Assembly: GCF_017368455.1 (NCBI RefSeq)
Contig: NZ_JAFNJU010000012.1
Location: 1-64,000, forward strand
Reading direction: 5' to 3'
DNA: 64,000 bases
Origin: Proteiniclasticum aestuarii
GTDB taxonomy: Bacteria > Bacillota > Clostridia > Clostridiales > Clostridiaceae
Below, one piece after another: positions 34,497 through 43,463 of the stretch. Within the stretch, counting starts at the first letter, position 1. Each line of letters starts with the position of its first letter. A model generated the notes under the pieces. The model did no database searches, was not told the origin of the DNA, and saw nothing but the letters and a program-made list of their open reading frames with translations. A program made the position numbers and the translations under genes.

Positions 34497-34530
34497 AAGG
34501 GCTCATTTCAAGAGGAAATGGGCCCTTTTT
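34497..34530 (+). terminator. hairpin terminator
   Basis: AAGGGCTCATTTC pairs with GAAATGGGCCCTT (one wobble) around AAGAG, followed by TTTT. Confidence 0.85.
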
Positions 34531-34556
34531 CAGGTTTTGGACATGAACATCGAATA

Positions 34557-35165
34557 TCAGCGGATGTAGGAGAGATCTGACAGTTTTCTCAGGATATGCT
34601 TTCCATCCGGATTCACCTGGAAGAAGGATACACCACCGGCCATGCCGAAAAGGTCCACGTCGCTCAGCTGTTCCGCTGAAAGATGCAGAAAGAGGGCGTT
34701 GAATATGCTCAGCGTGTCTCCGTGGGAGACGATGAGGATATACTCGTTTTCATCCGCAAGAATGCTTTCGTAGAAGTCCTTCAGCCGGTTCCAGACATCA
34801 CGTCTGGATTCCGCATCGGAAAACAGTCTGTCGTCCACGGTTTTTTCCTGACACTGCTGGTTTTCCCTCAGCCATGCTACAGATTTGCCGACGGCTTTGC
34901 CCAGATTCCGTTCCCTTAAAACCTCCTTGAAGATCGGTTTGATCCCAAGATGCTTTCCTATGATCTCTGCGGTCTCCTTTGCACGAAGAAGGTCAGATGA
35001 ATAGAGGAGGAACTCTTTTCCCTCTGTCTCTTTCTTCAGTCTTTCACCCATGGTCTCCGCCTGTTCCTTTCCTTTGTCTGACAGGGGCCAGTCGGTCCAG
35101 GAACCGACCATGCCGTTTAGATGATGCATAGACTGTGTGTGCTGAACTGTGATGATGCTTTTCAT
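34557..35165 (-). CDS. histidine phosphatase family protein lacking the RHG arginine
   Basis: The 202-residue phosphoglycerate-mutase-like protein has 'GSWTDWPLSDKGKEQAETMG' early, 'LLYSSDLLRAKETAEIIG' (about 55-72) and a second catalytic His in 'ILIVSHGDTLSIF'. At the N terminus the usual R-H-G is 'QHTQS': Gln8 replaces the phosphate-binding Arg, with His9 kept. This QHxQS subfamily recurs in Firmicutes, so it is not a random mutation. Substrate unknown. GGAGG precedes the ATG at 35165; it is convergent with the MBL gene. Confidence 0.82.
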   Translation of the reverse strand: MKSIITVQHTQSMHHLNGMVGSWTDWPLSDKGKEQAETMGERLKKETEGKEFLLYSSDLLRAKETAEIIGKHLGIKPIFKEVLRERNLGKAVGKSVAWLRENQQCQEKTVDDRLFSDAESRRDVWNRLKDFYESILADENEYILIVSHGDTLSIFNALFLHLSAEQLSDVDLFGMAGGVSFFQVNPDGKHILRKLSDLSYIR

Positions 35166-35404
35166 TTGAATCCTCCCAGAAAACAGAAATAGTAAAGACT
35201 ATGTGGAATGTATAAGTGGTTCTCTTTCACATCTATTATATATTCAACTGTTACAGAAAACTACATGTATATTCAGGGATCTGAAACAGGAGCGTACTTA
35301 CTGCACAAGAGGAAAGACGACATTTTCGATATATATCTGTAATGGATTTCATGGTAGAATGAAAGCAGTAAGAAGAAATATGATAGAAAACAGGAAGTGA
35401 TTGG

Positions 35405-37747
35405 GTGATTACAGAAAAAAACAAGGTTTTCATGCTCACAACCCGTGAAACCAGTTATATTTTCCGCGTTCTTCCATCGGGGCATCTGGAGAATCTTCAT
35501 TATGGAGATCGCCTCAGGGAGCAGGATTTTCGCGCGATCCATATGAAGCAGAATGCCGGAGCGGGAAGCTCTGTGCTGTATAGGGATGGGGCCATGTCTC
35601 TGGACCTTCTTCCCCTGGAATATGCGCCCAACGGAAAAGGCGATTACAGAATCATGCCGCTGGAGATGGAGATGCCCGACGGTTCCTTTGTGACGGACTT
35701 CGTCTATGCGGGGCATGAAATCATCGAAGAAGCACTGCCCATGGAAACGCTGCCCACAGCCTACGGAGAGGATGCGATGACCCTCATCGTCACCCTGAGA
35801 GATAAGCTTTTCCCGGTGACGCTGAAGCTCATCTACACGGTGTTTTATGATGCGGATGTCATCACCAGAAGGGTCCTTCTGAAGAATGGGACGGATCAGA
35901 TCCTCAAGGTGAGAAAGATCATGAGCGCATCTCTGGATCTTCTTTCCGAAAGTTATGATGTGATTACGCTGGACGGAGGATGGATCCGAGAAGCCCATGC
36001 CCACAGGAGAAACCATGCCTATGGAACCCTGGTGAATGAATCCAGTACAGGGTCCAGCAGCAATCGGCACAACCCCGGGGTGATTCTGGCCAGGCCTGGC
36101 ACCACAGAAGATCATGGAAGATGCTATGGCGTGAATCTGCTCTACAGCGGCAATCATCATACGGCTGTGGAGGTGTCCAGTCACGGCATTGTCCGGGTGA
36201 TGACAGGGATCAGTCCGCACAACTTCCTCTGGCCTCTTGCGCCGGGAGCGGTTTTTGAGGCACCGGAAGCGGTGCTGACCACATCCGGAAAAGGAGTGAA
36301 CGATCTCAGTCATCATTTTCATGATTTCGTGAATCACCATGTGATTCCTGAAAGATGGTCCGGAAAAGAGAGACCGGTGCTTCTGAACAACTGGGAAGCC
36401 ACGTTCTTTGATTTCAATGAGCGGAAGATTCTATCCATGGCCAGAGAAGCGAAGAAGCTGGGAGTGGAGCTTTTTGTTCTGGATGATGGCTGGTTCGGTG
36501 AGCGAAATGACGATACCGCAGGCCTTGGAGATTATGAGGTGAATCGGAAGAAGCTGCCAGGCGGTATCCGTGGACTTGCCGACAAAATCAATGCCATGGG
36601 GCTCTATTTCGGTCTCTGGTTCGAGCCGGAAATGGTCAATGAGGACAGCGCACTCTTTCGAAAGCATCCTGAATATGCCATCCGCGTACCGGGAAGGAAA
36701 CCCTCCAAAGGGAGAAATCAGCTGGTCCTTGACCTGGCCAGAGAAGAGGTGCAGAATTATATCATCAGTCAGGTGGAGACGGTTCTTGCTAGCGCACCCA
36801 TCGCCTATGTGAAGTGGGACATGAACCGGCATATCAGCGATCTTTATTCAGAAGCGGTTCCCCACCAGGGCATGGCTTTTCACAGCTATATCCTGGGGCT
36901 GTACAGGGTGCTCAGGAAGATCACGGAGGATTTTCCCGATGTTCTGTTTGAGTCCTGCTCCAGTGGAGGAAACAGGTTCGATCTGGGCATGCTGTGTTAT
37001 ATGCCCCAGACCTGGGCTTCGGATAATACGGATCCCATAGAGCGGCTGAAGATTCAGGGAGGACTCAGTTATTTCTATCCACCCTCCACCATGGGGGCCC
37101 ATGTATCCCAGAGTCCCCATCAGCAGACCTTGAGAAGAACGCCCCTGGAAACCCGTTTTCATGCAGCTACCTTTGGTCTGCTGGGATATGAGCTGGACCT
37201 TCAGCATCTCAATCTGAAGGAAAAAGAGGAAATCTCCCAGCAGATCAGCTGGTACAAATCCCATCGGAAGCTCATGCAGTTCGGAAGGTTCTACCGATAC
37301 GATGAGGAGAAGGACAACCGCGTGAACTTCATGGTGGTCAGTGAAGATCAGGAGAAGGCAGTGCTGGGGAACTTCCAGATTCTCCAGAAGCCCAGTCCTT
37401 CCTTTGATGTTCTCCGGCTTAAAGGTCTTCTGAAGGAAAGGCTGTATCAGGTGGAGACCGTGAAGGCCTCCATGGACATTGAAGCCTACGGAGAGCTCCT
37501 GAAGCACATCACGCCGGTGAAGCTGAAACCAGGAGGGCTGATTCTGAGAAATGCGAGGAAGATCTACAGGCTGCCCCATAATGTGGAGCGCTATGAGGCC
37601 TACGGCGATCTGCTTCAGTCCGGGATCCGCATCAGTCAGCAGTTCATGGGGACAGGCTATTCCAAAGAAACCAGAATGCTGGGAGACTTCGGCTCTCAGC
37701 TCATGACGGTAATCAGTAAGGAGGAAGTGGAGAATGGAGACAGGTAA
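35405..37747 (+). CDS. alpha-galactosidase (GH36)
   Basis: This 780-residue enzyme is of normal length for GH36 MelA/AgaR type: N-terminal beta-supersandwich (1-330), catalytic barrel (330-640) and C-terminal sheet. The nucleophile is Asp472 in 'YVKWDMNRHI', and the likely acid/base is Asp540 in 'WASDNTD'; 'FVLDDGWFGERNDD' and 'GLWFEPEMVNEDS' are also present. It releases galactose from melibiose or raffinose-type sugars inside the cell (no signal peptide). Translation starts at GTG 35405 after AGGAAGTG. It overlaps the symporter gene by 14 bp. Confidence 0.95.
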   Translation: MITEKNKVFMLTTRETSYIFRVLPSGHLENLHYGDRLREQDFRAIHMKQNAGAGSSVLYRDGAMSLDLLPLEYAPNGKGDYRIMPLEMEMPDGSFVTDFVYAGHEIIEEALPMETLPTAYGEDAMTLIVTLRDKLFPVTLKLIYTVFYDADVITRRVLLKNGTDQILKVRKIMSASLDLLSESYDVITLDGGWIREAHAHRRNHAYGTLVNESSTGSSSNRHNPGVILARPGTTEDHGRCYGVNLLYSGNHHTAVEVSSHGIVRVMTGISPHNFLWPLAPGAVFEAPEAVLTTSGKGVNDLSHHFHDFVNHHVIPERWSGKERPVLLNNWEATFFDFNERKILSMAREAKKLGVELFVLDDGWFGERNDDTAGLGDYEVNRKKLPGGIRGLADKINAMGLYFGLWFEPEMVNEDSALFRKHPEYAIRVPGRKPSKGRNQLVLDLAREEVQNYIISQVETVLASAPIAYVKWDMNRHISDLYSEAVPHQGMAFHSYILGLYRVLRKITEDFPDVLFESCSSGGNRFDLGMLCYMPQTWASDNTDPIERLKIQGGLSYFYPPSTMGAHVSQSPHQQTLRRTPLETRFHAATFGLLGYELDLQHLNLKEKEEISQQISWYKSHRKLMQFGRFYRYDEEKDNRVNFMVVSEDQEKAVLGNFQILQKPSPSFDVLRLKGLLKERLYQVETVKASMDIEAYGELLKHITPVKLKPGGLILRNARKIYRLPHNVERYEAYGDLLQSGIRISQQFMGTGYSKETRMLGDFGSQLMTVISKEEVENGDR

Positions 37748-39107
37748 GTCCTTTAAAAGAAACAAGTTCGCTTTCGGCATGGGGACCATCGGAAGGGATA
37801 TGGTCTACTCCATGGTCAGTATGTATCTCATCGTGTTCATCACGGAAGTGGTTGGTGTGACGGACAGTGTCCTCATCACCATCACCACCATCATGATGCT
37901 CGCCAGGGTCTTTGATGCCTTCAACGATCCCATTATGGGGGTCATCGTGGACAACACACGGTCCAGATATGGGAAGTACAAGCCCTGGATGACCATAGGG
38001 GTTGTGCTCAGCGCCATGGTGGCCGTCTTGCTCTTCATGGACATGGACCTGACAGGGTCCTCCTACATCGCTTATTTCACCGTGTTCTATCTTCTCTGGG
38101 GCATTTCATGGACCATGAATGATATCTCCTACTGGTCCATGATGCCGAGCTTAAGCTATGACCAGAAGGAACGGGAGGAGATTGGTGCACTGGCCCGAAT
38201 CTTCGCGAACATCGGTCTCTTTGTGGTGGTGGCATCGGTGATTCCTGTGACGAATCTTCTTGGAGAGCAGGCGGGAAGCCTCAAGAAGGGGTTTCTCTTT
38301 TACACCGTCATTCTGGTCATCATCATGCTGGTCTTTCAGATGGTCACGGTGTTCTTTGTGAAAGAACCGCCGGTCATCGGCGGCAAGGATCAGCCCAAGA
38401 CGACTCTGAAAGGCATGATCCGGGCGCTGACCCAGAACGATCAGCTTCTGGTGACGGCAGTGGCCATGGCGCTTTTCATGATCGGATACGTGACGACCAC
38501 AAGCTTCGGGGTCTACTATTTCAAGTATGTGTTTCTCAATGAGAACATGTACAGCATCTTCGCCATCATCCTGGGGGTTTCCCAGATTCTGGCGCTCCTG
38601 GCCTTTCCCTGGTTCAGCAAGAGGCATCCCAGGAAAACCCTGTATAAATCCGCAATCATTCTCATCGTCATCGGATATCTCATCTTCTTCTTTTCTCCAG
38701 CCAATATGATTTTCATCGGGGCTGCGGGCATTCTGCTGTTTGTGGGGCAGGCCTTCATTCAGCTGCTCATGCTGGTCTTTCTGGCAGATACCATTGAGTA
38801 TGGCCATCTGAAACTGGGCAGGAGAAACGAAAGCGTCACCTTTGCCATCCAGCCCTTCATCAACAAGATGGGCGCGGCCGTGGCTAACGGCATCGTAGGG
38901 TATACCCTGGTCATTTCCGGTATCAATTCCCTGGGTGAAGGAGAACTGCTCTCCGAGCGTGGTCTCCTCATCATGAAGTCCGCCATGATGCTCCTTCCAC
39001 TGCTGCTGATTGTCGTAAGCTTTGTGATCTACCGGAAGAAGTACATCATCAGTGAAGAAAAGTATGAGGAGATCATCGAATCCCTGATCAGAAGAGAGGA
39101 AGGCTAA
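37734..39107 (+). CDS. GPH-family sugar:cation symporter (MelB-like)
   Basis: This is a 457-residue, 12-helix MelB/GPH carrier. Marks are 'ARVFDAFNDPIMGVIVDNTR' (about 58-77), with the Asp pair used for cation binding, 'SRYGKYKPWMTIG' following it, and 'YGHLKLGRRNESVTFAIQPF' near residue 360. It imports alpha-galactosides with Na+ or H+. AAGGAGG lies 9 nt before the ATG, inside the alpha-galactosidase gene. The two form a raffinose/melibiose uptake and hydrolysis operon with no regulator beside it. Confidence 0.92.
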   Translation: METGKSFKRNKFAFGMGTIGRDMVYSMVSMYLIVFITEVVGVTDSVLITITTIMMLARVFDAFNDPIMGVIVDNTRSRYGKYKPWMTIGVVLSAMVAVLLFMDMDLTGSSYIAYFTVFYLLWGISWTMNDISYWSMMPSLSYDQKEREEIGALARIFANIGLFVVVASVIPVTNLLGEQAGSLKKGFLFYTVILVIIMLVFQMVTVFFVKEPPVIGGKDQPKTTLKGMIRALTQNDQLLVTAVAMALFMIGYVTTTSFGVYYFKYVFLNENMYSIFAIILGVSQILALLAFPWFSKRHPRKTLYKSAIILIVIGYLIFFFSPANMIFIGAAGILLFVGQAFIQLLMLVFLADTIEYGHLKLGRRNESVTFAIQPFINKMGAAVANGIVGYTLVISGINSLGEGELLSERGLLIMKSAMMLLPLLLIVVSFVIYRKKYIISEEKYEEIIESLIRREEG

Positions 39108-39120
39108 ACGGGTAACAGAA

Positions 39121-39174
39121 AAAAAGAAGAAGTACCCGGCGGTTCGCCTTGAACTGCCGGGTACTTCTTCTTTT
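39121..39174. terminator. long bidirectional terminator
   Basis: AAAAGAAGAAGTACCCGGCG pairs with its complement at 39156-39174 in a 24-bp stem with one wobble and a five-base loop. A and T runs on both sides serve the convergent GPH and GH13 genes. Confidence 0.92.
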
Positions 39175-39179
39175 GACGA

Positions 39180-40892
39180 TTATTTGGTTATCTTGTCCAG
39201 AGACTGTGTTTTTCTGTAGATCAGGGCTTCATAAGGATAGAGGGGCAGATTCGCCTCAAAAGGTCTCTTTTCATAGGTGCCGATCTCACAGGCCCAGTGG
39301 GAAGTCATGACTTCCTCCAGGCTGATCTGGGTGTTTTTTCCGCTGAGATTGATGACCACAAGAAGAGTTTCATCATTGTAGATGCGTTTGTAGGCCATGA
39401 CGTAAGGATGCGGCCTGTTCACTGCGGTGATGTAACCGTCCACTAGAGCAGGAGAGCTTTTTCTCAGAGCAATGATCTCCTTGTAGAAATCGATGAGAGA
39501 ATTCTCTTTTTTCAGCTCTGCCTCCACGTTGATGAAGGTGTAGTTGGGGTTGACTTTGATCCAGGGCTCTACGGATGAAAATCCAGCATGTTTTTCACTG
39601 CTCCACTGAACCGGTGTCCTTGCATGGTCTCTCGTCATTTTCTGTATGATTTTTTTCGCTGCGAATTTCGGAAGATGCATCATATCCTGAAGCACCTGAT
39701 AGTCATTGATGGCTTCAAAATCCCGCCAGTCCTCCATGTCAAAAGGACAGTTGGTCATGCCGATCTCCTCTCCCTGATAGAGAAAGGGTGTGCCGCGCAG
39801 GGTCATGTTGAGCAGTGCCAGTGCCTTGGCGGACTTTCTTCTGAAAGGCCCATCATCACCGAAACGGGAAACCTGTCTGGGCTGGTCGTGGTTGGACATG
39901 AAGTTTCCGATCCATCCGCCACCTTCCTGGACCTTCAGCTGCCAGTTGAAGAGAATCTCTTTCATTTCCTTCACGCTCCAGAGATAGCCTTTACGGAAAT
40001 CGAACTTGCCCAAGGGGCCGCATCCGATGAGATGCAGATCGAAGCTGAACATCATGTTGAGCTTCTTTTCATCGGGGTCCGTATAGCGGATCAGATCATC
40101 GATGCTTGTTACCATGCCTTCACCCACGGTGAAGGCATGGGGATAGTGGGAGAGCACTTTCTCGTGCATCTCCCGGATGTAGTCATGGGACTTTGGAAGG
40201 GAGACGATATGTTCGAAGGGGAAGTCCAGCTTCTTTCCTTTTCCAGCTGGCGGGAGTCCTTCTCTCTTGGCGATGGTGTTGATGACATCCATGCGAAAAC
40301 CCAGGACGCCCTTGTCCAGCCAGAATCGCATGATGTCGTGGATGCCATCCCGAACCTTTTCGTTTTCCCAGTTCAGGTCGCACTGATTCGGCGTGAACAT
40401 GGTCAGGTAGTATTCATCAGAAGTCTCATCCTTCTGCCAGGCGCTGCCGCCGAAAGCACTGAGCCAGTTGTTGGGTGGAAGAGATGCTCCGTTTTTTCCG
40501 GCTCTTCCTTTCCGGAAGATGTAGTAGTCCCGATAGGGGGAGTTCGGATCTTCCAGTGCTTTCTGAAACCAGATGTGCTGGTCGGAGGTGTGGTTTGCCA
40601 CGAGATCCATGACCAGTTCCATATCTCTTTTCTTTATTTCTGCAAGGAGCTCGTCGAAATCATCCATGGTGCCGTATTCGGGGTTGATGTTGTAGTAATC
40701 GTCGATGTCATAGCCGTAGTCCTTGTTTCCGGTGGCGTAGATGGGGGACAGCCAGATGGTATCGGCGCCAAGATCCCGGATATAGTCCAGTTTCGAGATG
40801 ATTCCACGAAGATCGCCGATGCCGTCATCATTGGAATCCTTGAAGGAGCGGGGCCAGATCTGATACACGATTCGCTGTTTGAAATTATCCAT
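39180..40892 (-). CDS. GH13 alpha-glucosidase (oligo-1,6-glucosidase type)
   Basis: This is a 570-residue cytoplasmic GH13 protein. Start 'VYQIWPRSFKDSNDDGIGDL' and 'DYGYDIDDYYNINPEYGTMD' match the GH13_31-like alpha-glucosidase, dextran-glucosidase and trehalose-6-phosphate hydrolase group. Catalytic residues are Asp202 ('GFRMDVIN'), Glu258 ('TVGEGM') and Asp336 ('MSNHDQPR'). It cleaves alpha-glucosidic bonds of short oligosaccharides; 1,6 versus 1,4 preference is not settled by eye. AGGAGG lies before the ATG. It is convergent with the alpha-galactosidase operon. Confidence 0.92.
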   Translation of the reverse strand: MDNFKQRIVYQIWPRSFKDSNDDGIGDLRGIISKLDYIRDLGADTIWLSPIYATGNKDYGYDIDDYYNINPEYGTMDDFDELLAEIKKRDMELVMDLVANHTSDQHIWFQKALEDPNSPYRDYYIFRKGRAGKNGASLPPNNWLSAFGGSAWQKDETSDEYYLTMFTPNQCDLNWENEKVRDGIHDIMRFWLDKGVLGFRMDVINTIAKREGLPPAGKGKKLDFPFEHIVSLPKSHDYIREMHEKVLSHYPHAFTVGEGMVTSIDDLIRYTDPDEKKLNMMFSFDLHLIGCGPLGKFDFRKGYLWSVKEMKEILFNWQLKVQEGGGWIGNFMSNHDQPRQVSRFGDDGPFRRKSAKALALLNMTLRGTPFLYQGEEIGMTNCPFDMEDWRDFEAINDYQVLQDMMHLPKFAAKKIIQKMTRDHARTPVQWSSEKHAGFSSVEPWIKVNPNYTFINVEAELKKENSLIDFYKEIIALRKSSPALVDGYITAVNRPHPYVMAYKRIYNDETLLVVINLSGKNTQISLEEVMTSHWACEIGTYEKRPFEANLPLYPYEALIYRKTQSLDKITK

Positions 40893-41025
40893 AAAGACCT
40901 CCTGAAAACTATTTCTCTGATATAGATTATATCAATAATGGAATGAAAAATGTTAGAATGACGAGGTTTTTCTGCAGACAGAAAGAGAGAGGAAAAGCAT
41001 GGCTTCCCCTCTCGAATGGTTCCTT

Positions 41026-41685
41026 TTATTTTCCCTGGTAGAGACCAAGGGTTCTTGTGACATCGCAGGTGAAAAGAATTCCGCTGCCTGGCTTTTCGAT
41101 TTCACATTCCGTGGAAACCGCATCGATGATCTTCTCTGTTTCACTGGCTTCGGAAAGAATCAGAATGATCTCTTTCTCCGGTTCAATCTCCATGGCGAAC
41201 AGAGTACTGGTTTCATGGATGCCTGAGCCCCTTGCATTGATCAGGGTTGCACCTCTTGAACCGGCTTTCTTTGCGGCATCGATGACAAATTCACCTTTTC
41301 CTTTATCCACTATGACGAATATTGCTTCATGCATTTCATTTTCACCTCTGTTTTCTCTACTTCTGTCTCTGATGTATCCTCTGGAGCCGATGAGTCTTGT
41401 GACGCGTATGGCAAAAGCGATGCCTCTGCCTGGCTTATCAAGTCTCAGGTCTTTATGGATGCCCTTCATGGCATGCTGCCCTGTCACTTCATCCGTGACC
41501 ATGAGAATTAGCTCTTTACGCACATCGTTCAGCCCAAGAAAATCAAGGAGGGCACTCTCGATGGTACCATGACCCAGGAATGCGGTGGTTCCGCGAACAC
41601 CATGTTTCTTGGCCTGTTTCATGACTCTGGAGCCATCATTATGATTCACGATATATATAAATGCTTCCAAATTGCTGTTACTCAT
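41026..41685 (-). CDS. tandem PII-like (P-II family) regulatory protein
   Basis: The 219-residue protein contains two PII-type ferredoxin-like domains in a row, about residues 5-105 ('AFIYIVNHNDGSRVMKQAKK', 'GTTAFLGHGTIE', 'DKPGRGIAFAIRVTRLIG') and 115-219 ('AIFVIVDKGKGEFVIDAAKK', 'GATLINARGSGIHE', 'EKPGSGILFTCDVTRTLG'). Canonical PII is one domain of about 112 residues acting as a trimer, so a fused pair is unusual. The Tyr of the T-loop is absent. The start ATG 41685 overlaps the DUF1538 gene by 8 bp. By position it probably regulates that membrane protein. Confidence 0.85.
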   Translation of the reverse strand: MSNSNLEAFIYIVNHNDGSRVMKQAKKHGVRGTTAFLGHGTIESALLDFLGLNDVRKELILMVTDEVTGQHAMKGIHKDLRLDKPGRGIAFAIRVTRLIGSRGYIRDRSRENRGENEMHEAIFVIVDKGKGEFVIDAAKKAGSRGATLINARGSGIHETSTLFAMEIEPEKEIILILSEASETEKIIDAVSTECEIEKPGSGILFTCDVTRTLGLYQGK

Positions 41686-43168
41686 TGCTAACAAGCCCCC
41701 TTTTGACGGATTTGATCTTATAGACCAGTCCTAGAATCTGCAGTGCCAGCAGTGGCGCCATGGCCACCATGGCGATGATGCCGAAGCCATCAATGAGCAC
41801 ATTGGCGCCTGCTTCGGCACTTGCGATGCCCTGGGCAAAGGCAAGAATGAACGTTGCGGTCATGGGTCCTGATGCGACGCCGCCGGAATCAAAGGCAATA
41901 CCCACAAACAGGCCAGGTACGAATATGCTCAGCACTATGGCTATTATATATCCTGGAAGAAGAAAATGCCATAGTTCAAGACCTGGAATGAGGATTCTCA
42001 CCACAGATAAGGCCACAGCAATGGCCACACCGATGGAGAGCGCCGTGAGGACCACCTTTCTCTTGATGTGTCCAGAGGTGATGTCCTCGATCTGGCTGGT
42101 GAGGACATAGACAGCCGGTTCGGCAAGAATGACCACAAGACCAAGAAGAAATGCGATGAATACCGTAAGTCCATTGGATCCGATGGCCTGCAGACCACCT
42201 CCGACGATTCTTCCCGCATCCATGAAGCCGGCATTGACACCCGTAAGAAAGAGCACAAGGCCCAGGAATGTATAGAGGGAGCCCATGAGAATCCCACGGA
42301 GGACCTTTCTGGAAACTTTGAAGGTGGTCTTCTGTCCAATGAGAAAGATCAGGAGGATGGGAAGAAGCGCTAAGGCGATTTCTTTAGCGATGATGGGCAG
42401 ATGATAAAGAAACGGTCCCCAGAAAGTGCTGTACGTCGCAGCCTCTGGAAGGCTATCTGTCACAAGTTCTCCAGGATCGGAGAAGATACCGAGGAGGAGA
42501 ACGCCCAAAATGGCACCCGTGGATACGAGACCCACCAGACCGAAACTGTCTTCTTCCGATTTCAGTGTCTTCTTGTTCTGAGAAGCCACACCCACTGCAA
42601 GGGCAAGGATGAATGGCACAGCCATGGCTCCGGTGGTGGCGCCGGAAGCATCAAAGGAAATAGCCAGAAACTCCGGTGACGTGAAGAGGGATAAGATCAT
42701 GATGATGCCATAAATGATCCATAGTAGTAACTTCAGCGGAATGGCATACACGATTCTGAAGAGACCAAGGGCCAGCATGAAGGCGATGCCGATGGATACC
42801 GTCACAAGAATGCTATTCTTGCTGATCATACCTCCAGTGACGCTGTTGACCTGATTGGCCAGGATATGCAGGTCCGGCTCTGCTATGGAGATGAAAAATC
42901 CGAGAATCAGCCCGGCAGTCAGTAAGATGTAGAGCGAATTGGATCGGGTCAGGTGTCTCCCGAGGAGATTGGCGATTTTCGACACACTGAGTTCCACGCC
43001 AAAGAGGAAGAGGGAAAGACCGAATATGATGAGGATGCTTCCTGCGATGAACCTCAGAAAACCTGTAGTGCCTAATGGGACCAGAGTGAAATGCAGTAGG
43101 ATGACGATGATGGTGATGGGCAGAACAGCCATCAGAATTTCTTTGACTTTATCCAGCAGTAACTGCAA
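41678..43168 (-). CDS. DUF1538 membrane protein with two homologous halves
   Basis: The 496-residue protein has about 12-14 membrane helices and a clear internal duplication. The first half has 'FFISIAEPDLHILANQV' (Glu97-Pro98) and 'SFDASGATTGAM' (171-182); the second has 'LVVILAEPAVYVLTSQI' (Glu350-Pro351) and 'AFDSGGVASGPM' (425-436), offset about 253 residues. DUF1538 proteins are conserved, presumably transporters, with unknown substrate. Translation starts at TTG 43168 with AGGAGG 9-10 nt upstream. The stop overlaps the start of a tandem PII protein, echoing AmtB-GlnK pairs. Confidence 0.88.
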   Translation of the reverse strand: MQLLLDKVKEILMAVLPITIIVILLHFTLVPLGTTGFLRFIAGSILIIFGLSLFLFGVELSVSKIANLLGRHLTRSNSLYILLTAGLILGFFISIAEPDLHILANQVNSVTGGMISKNSILVTVSIGIAFMLALGLFRIVYAIPLKLLLWIIYGIIMILSLFTSPEFLAISFDASGATTGAMAVPFILALAVGVASQNKKTLKSEEDSFGLVGLVSTGAILGVLLLGIFSDPGELVTDSLPEAATYSTFWGPFLYHLPIIAKEIALALLPILLIFLIGQKTTFKVSRKVLRGILMGSLYTFLGLVLFLTGVNAGFMDAGRIVGGGLQAIGSNGLTVFIAFLLGLVVILAEPAVYVLTSQIEDITSGHIKRKVVLTALSIGVAIAVALSVVRILIPGLELWHFLLPGYIIAIVLSIFVPGLFVGIAFDSGGVASGPMTATFILAFAQGIASAEAGANVLIDGFGIIAMVAMAPLLALQILGLVYKIKSVKRGLVSNE

Positions 43169-43463
43169 ATAATATGACCTCCTTTATTGGTTTCAAATGT
43201 GTGATCAGTAAATTTATATGTTTAGGAATGAAAAGTACGTAAGAGGAATCTGAATCGAATCATATATTCAGTGGATGTGCATGTATGAGGAATGGTATAA
43301 GAAAAACTACTCCATTAAAATGATACTATATTAATATTAAAAATATCTAAAGAAATAATTTTTTAAATACTATTAGTAAAGTTATAGTATCATGAAAATG
43401 TATACATCAATAAAGAAGAGGATCAGACAGAGCTCATTGTGTTATAAACCAGAGGCATATATA
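43169..43463. other. AT-rich divergent intergenic region
   Basis: This spacer of about 295 bp lies between the DUF1538 gene (-) and folC (+). It is strongly AT-rich around 43310-43390, with a TATAGT at 43385-43390 that may be a -10 box for folC. No ORF with a ribosome site or clear RNA structure was found. Confidence 0.4.

Noticed and set aside
35273-36340. 355-codon minus-strand frame
   Set aside because: Antisense to the alpha-galactosidase; no plausible protein features.
39588-40925. 445-codon open frame on the plus strand
   Set aside because: It is antisense to the GH13 alpha-glucosidase, whose catalytic motifs are intact. It has no ribosome site and no family pattern; it is a shadow of codon bias.
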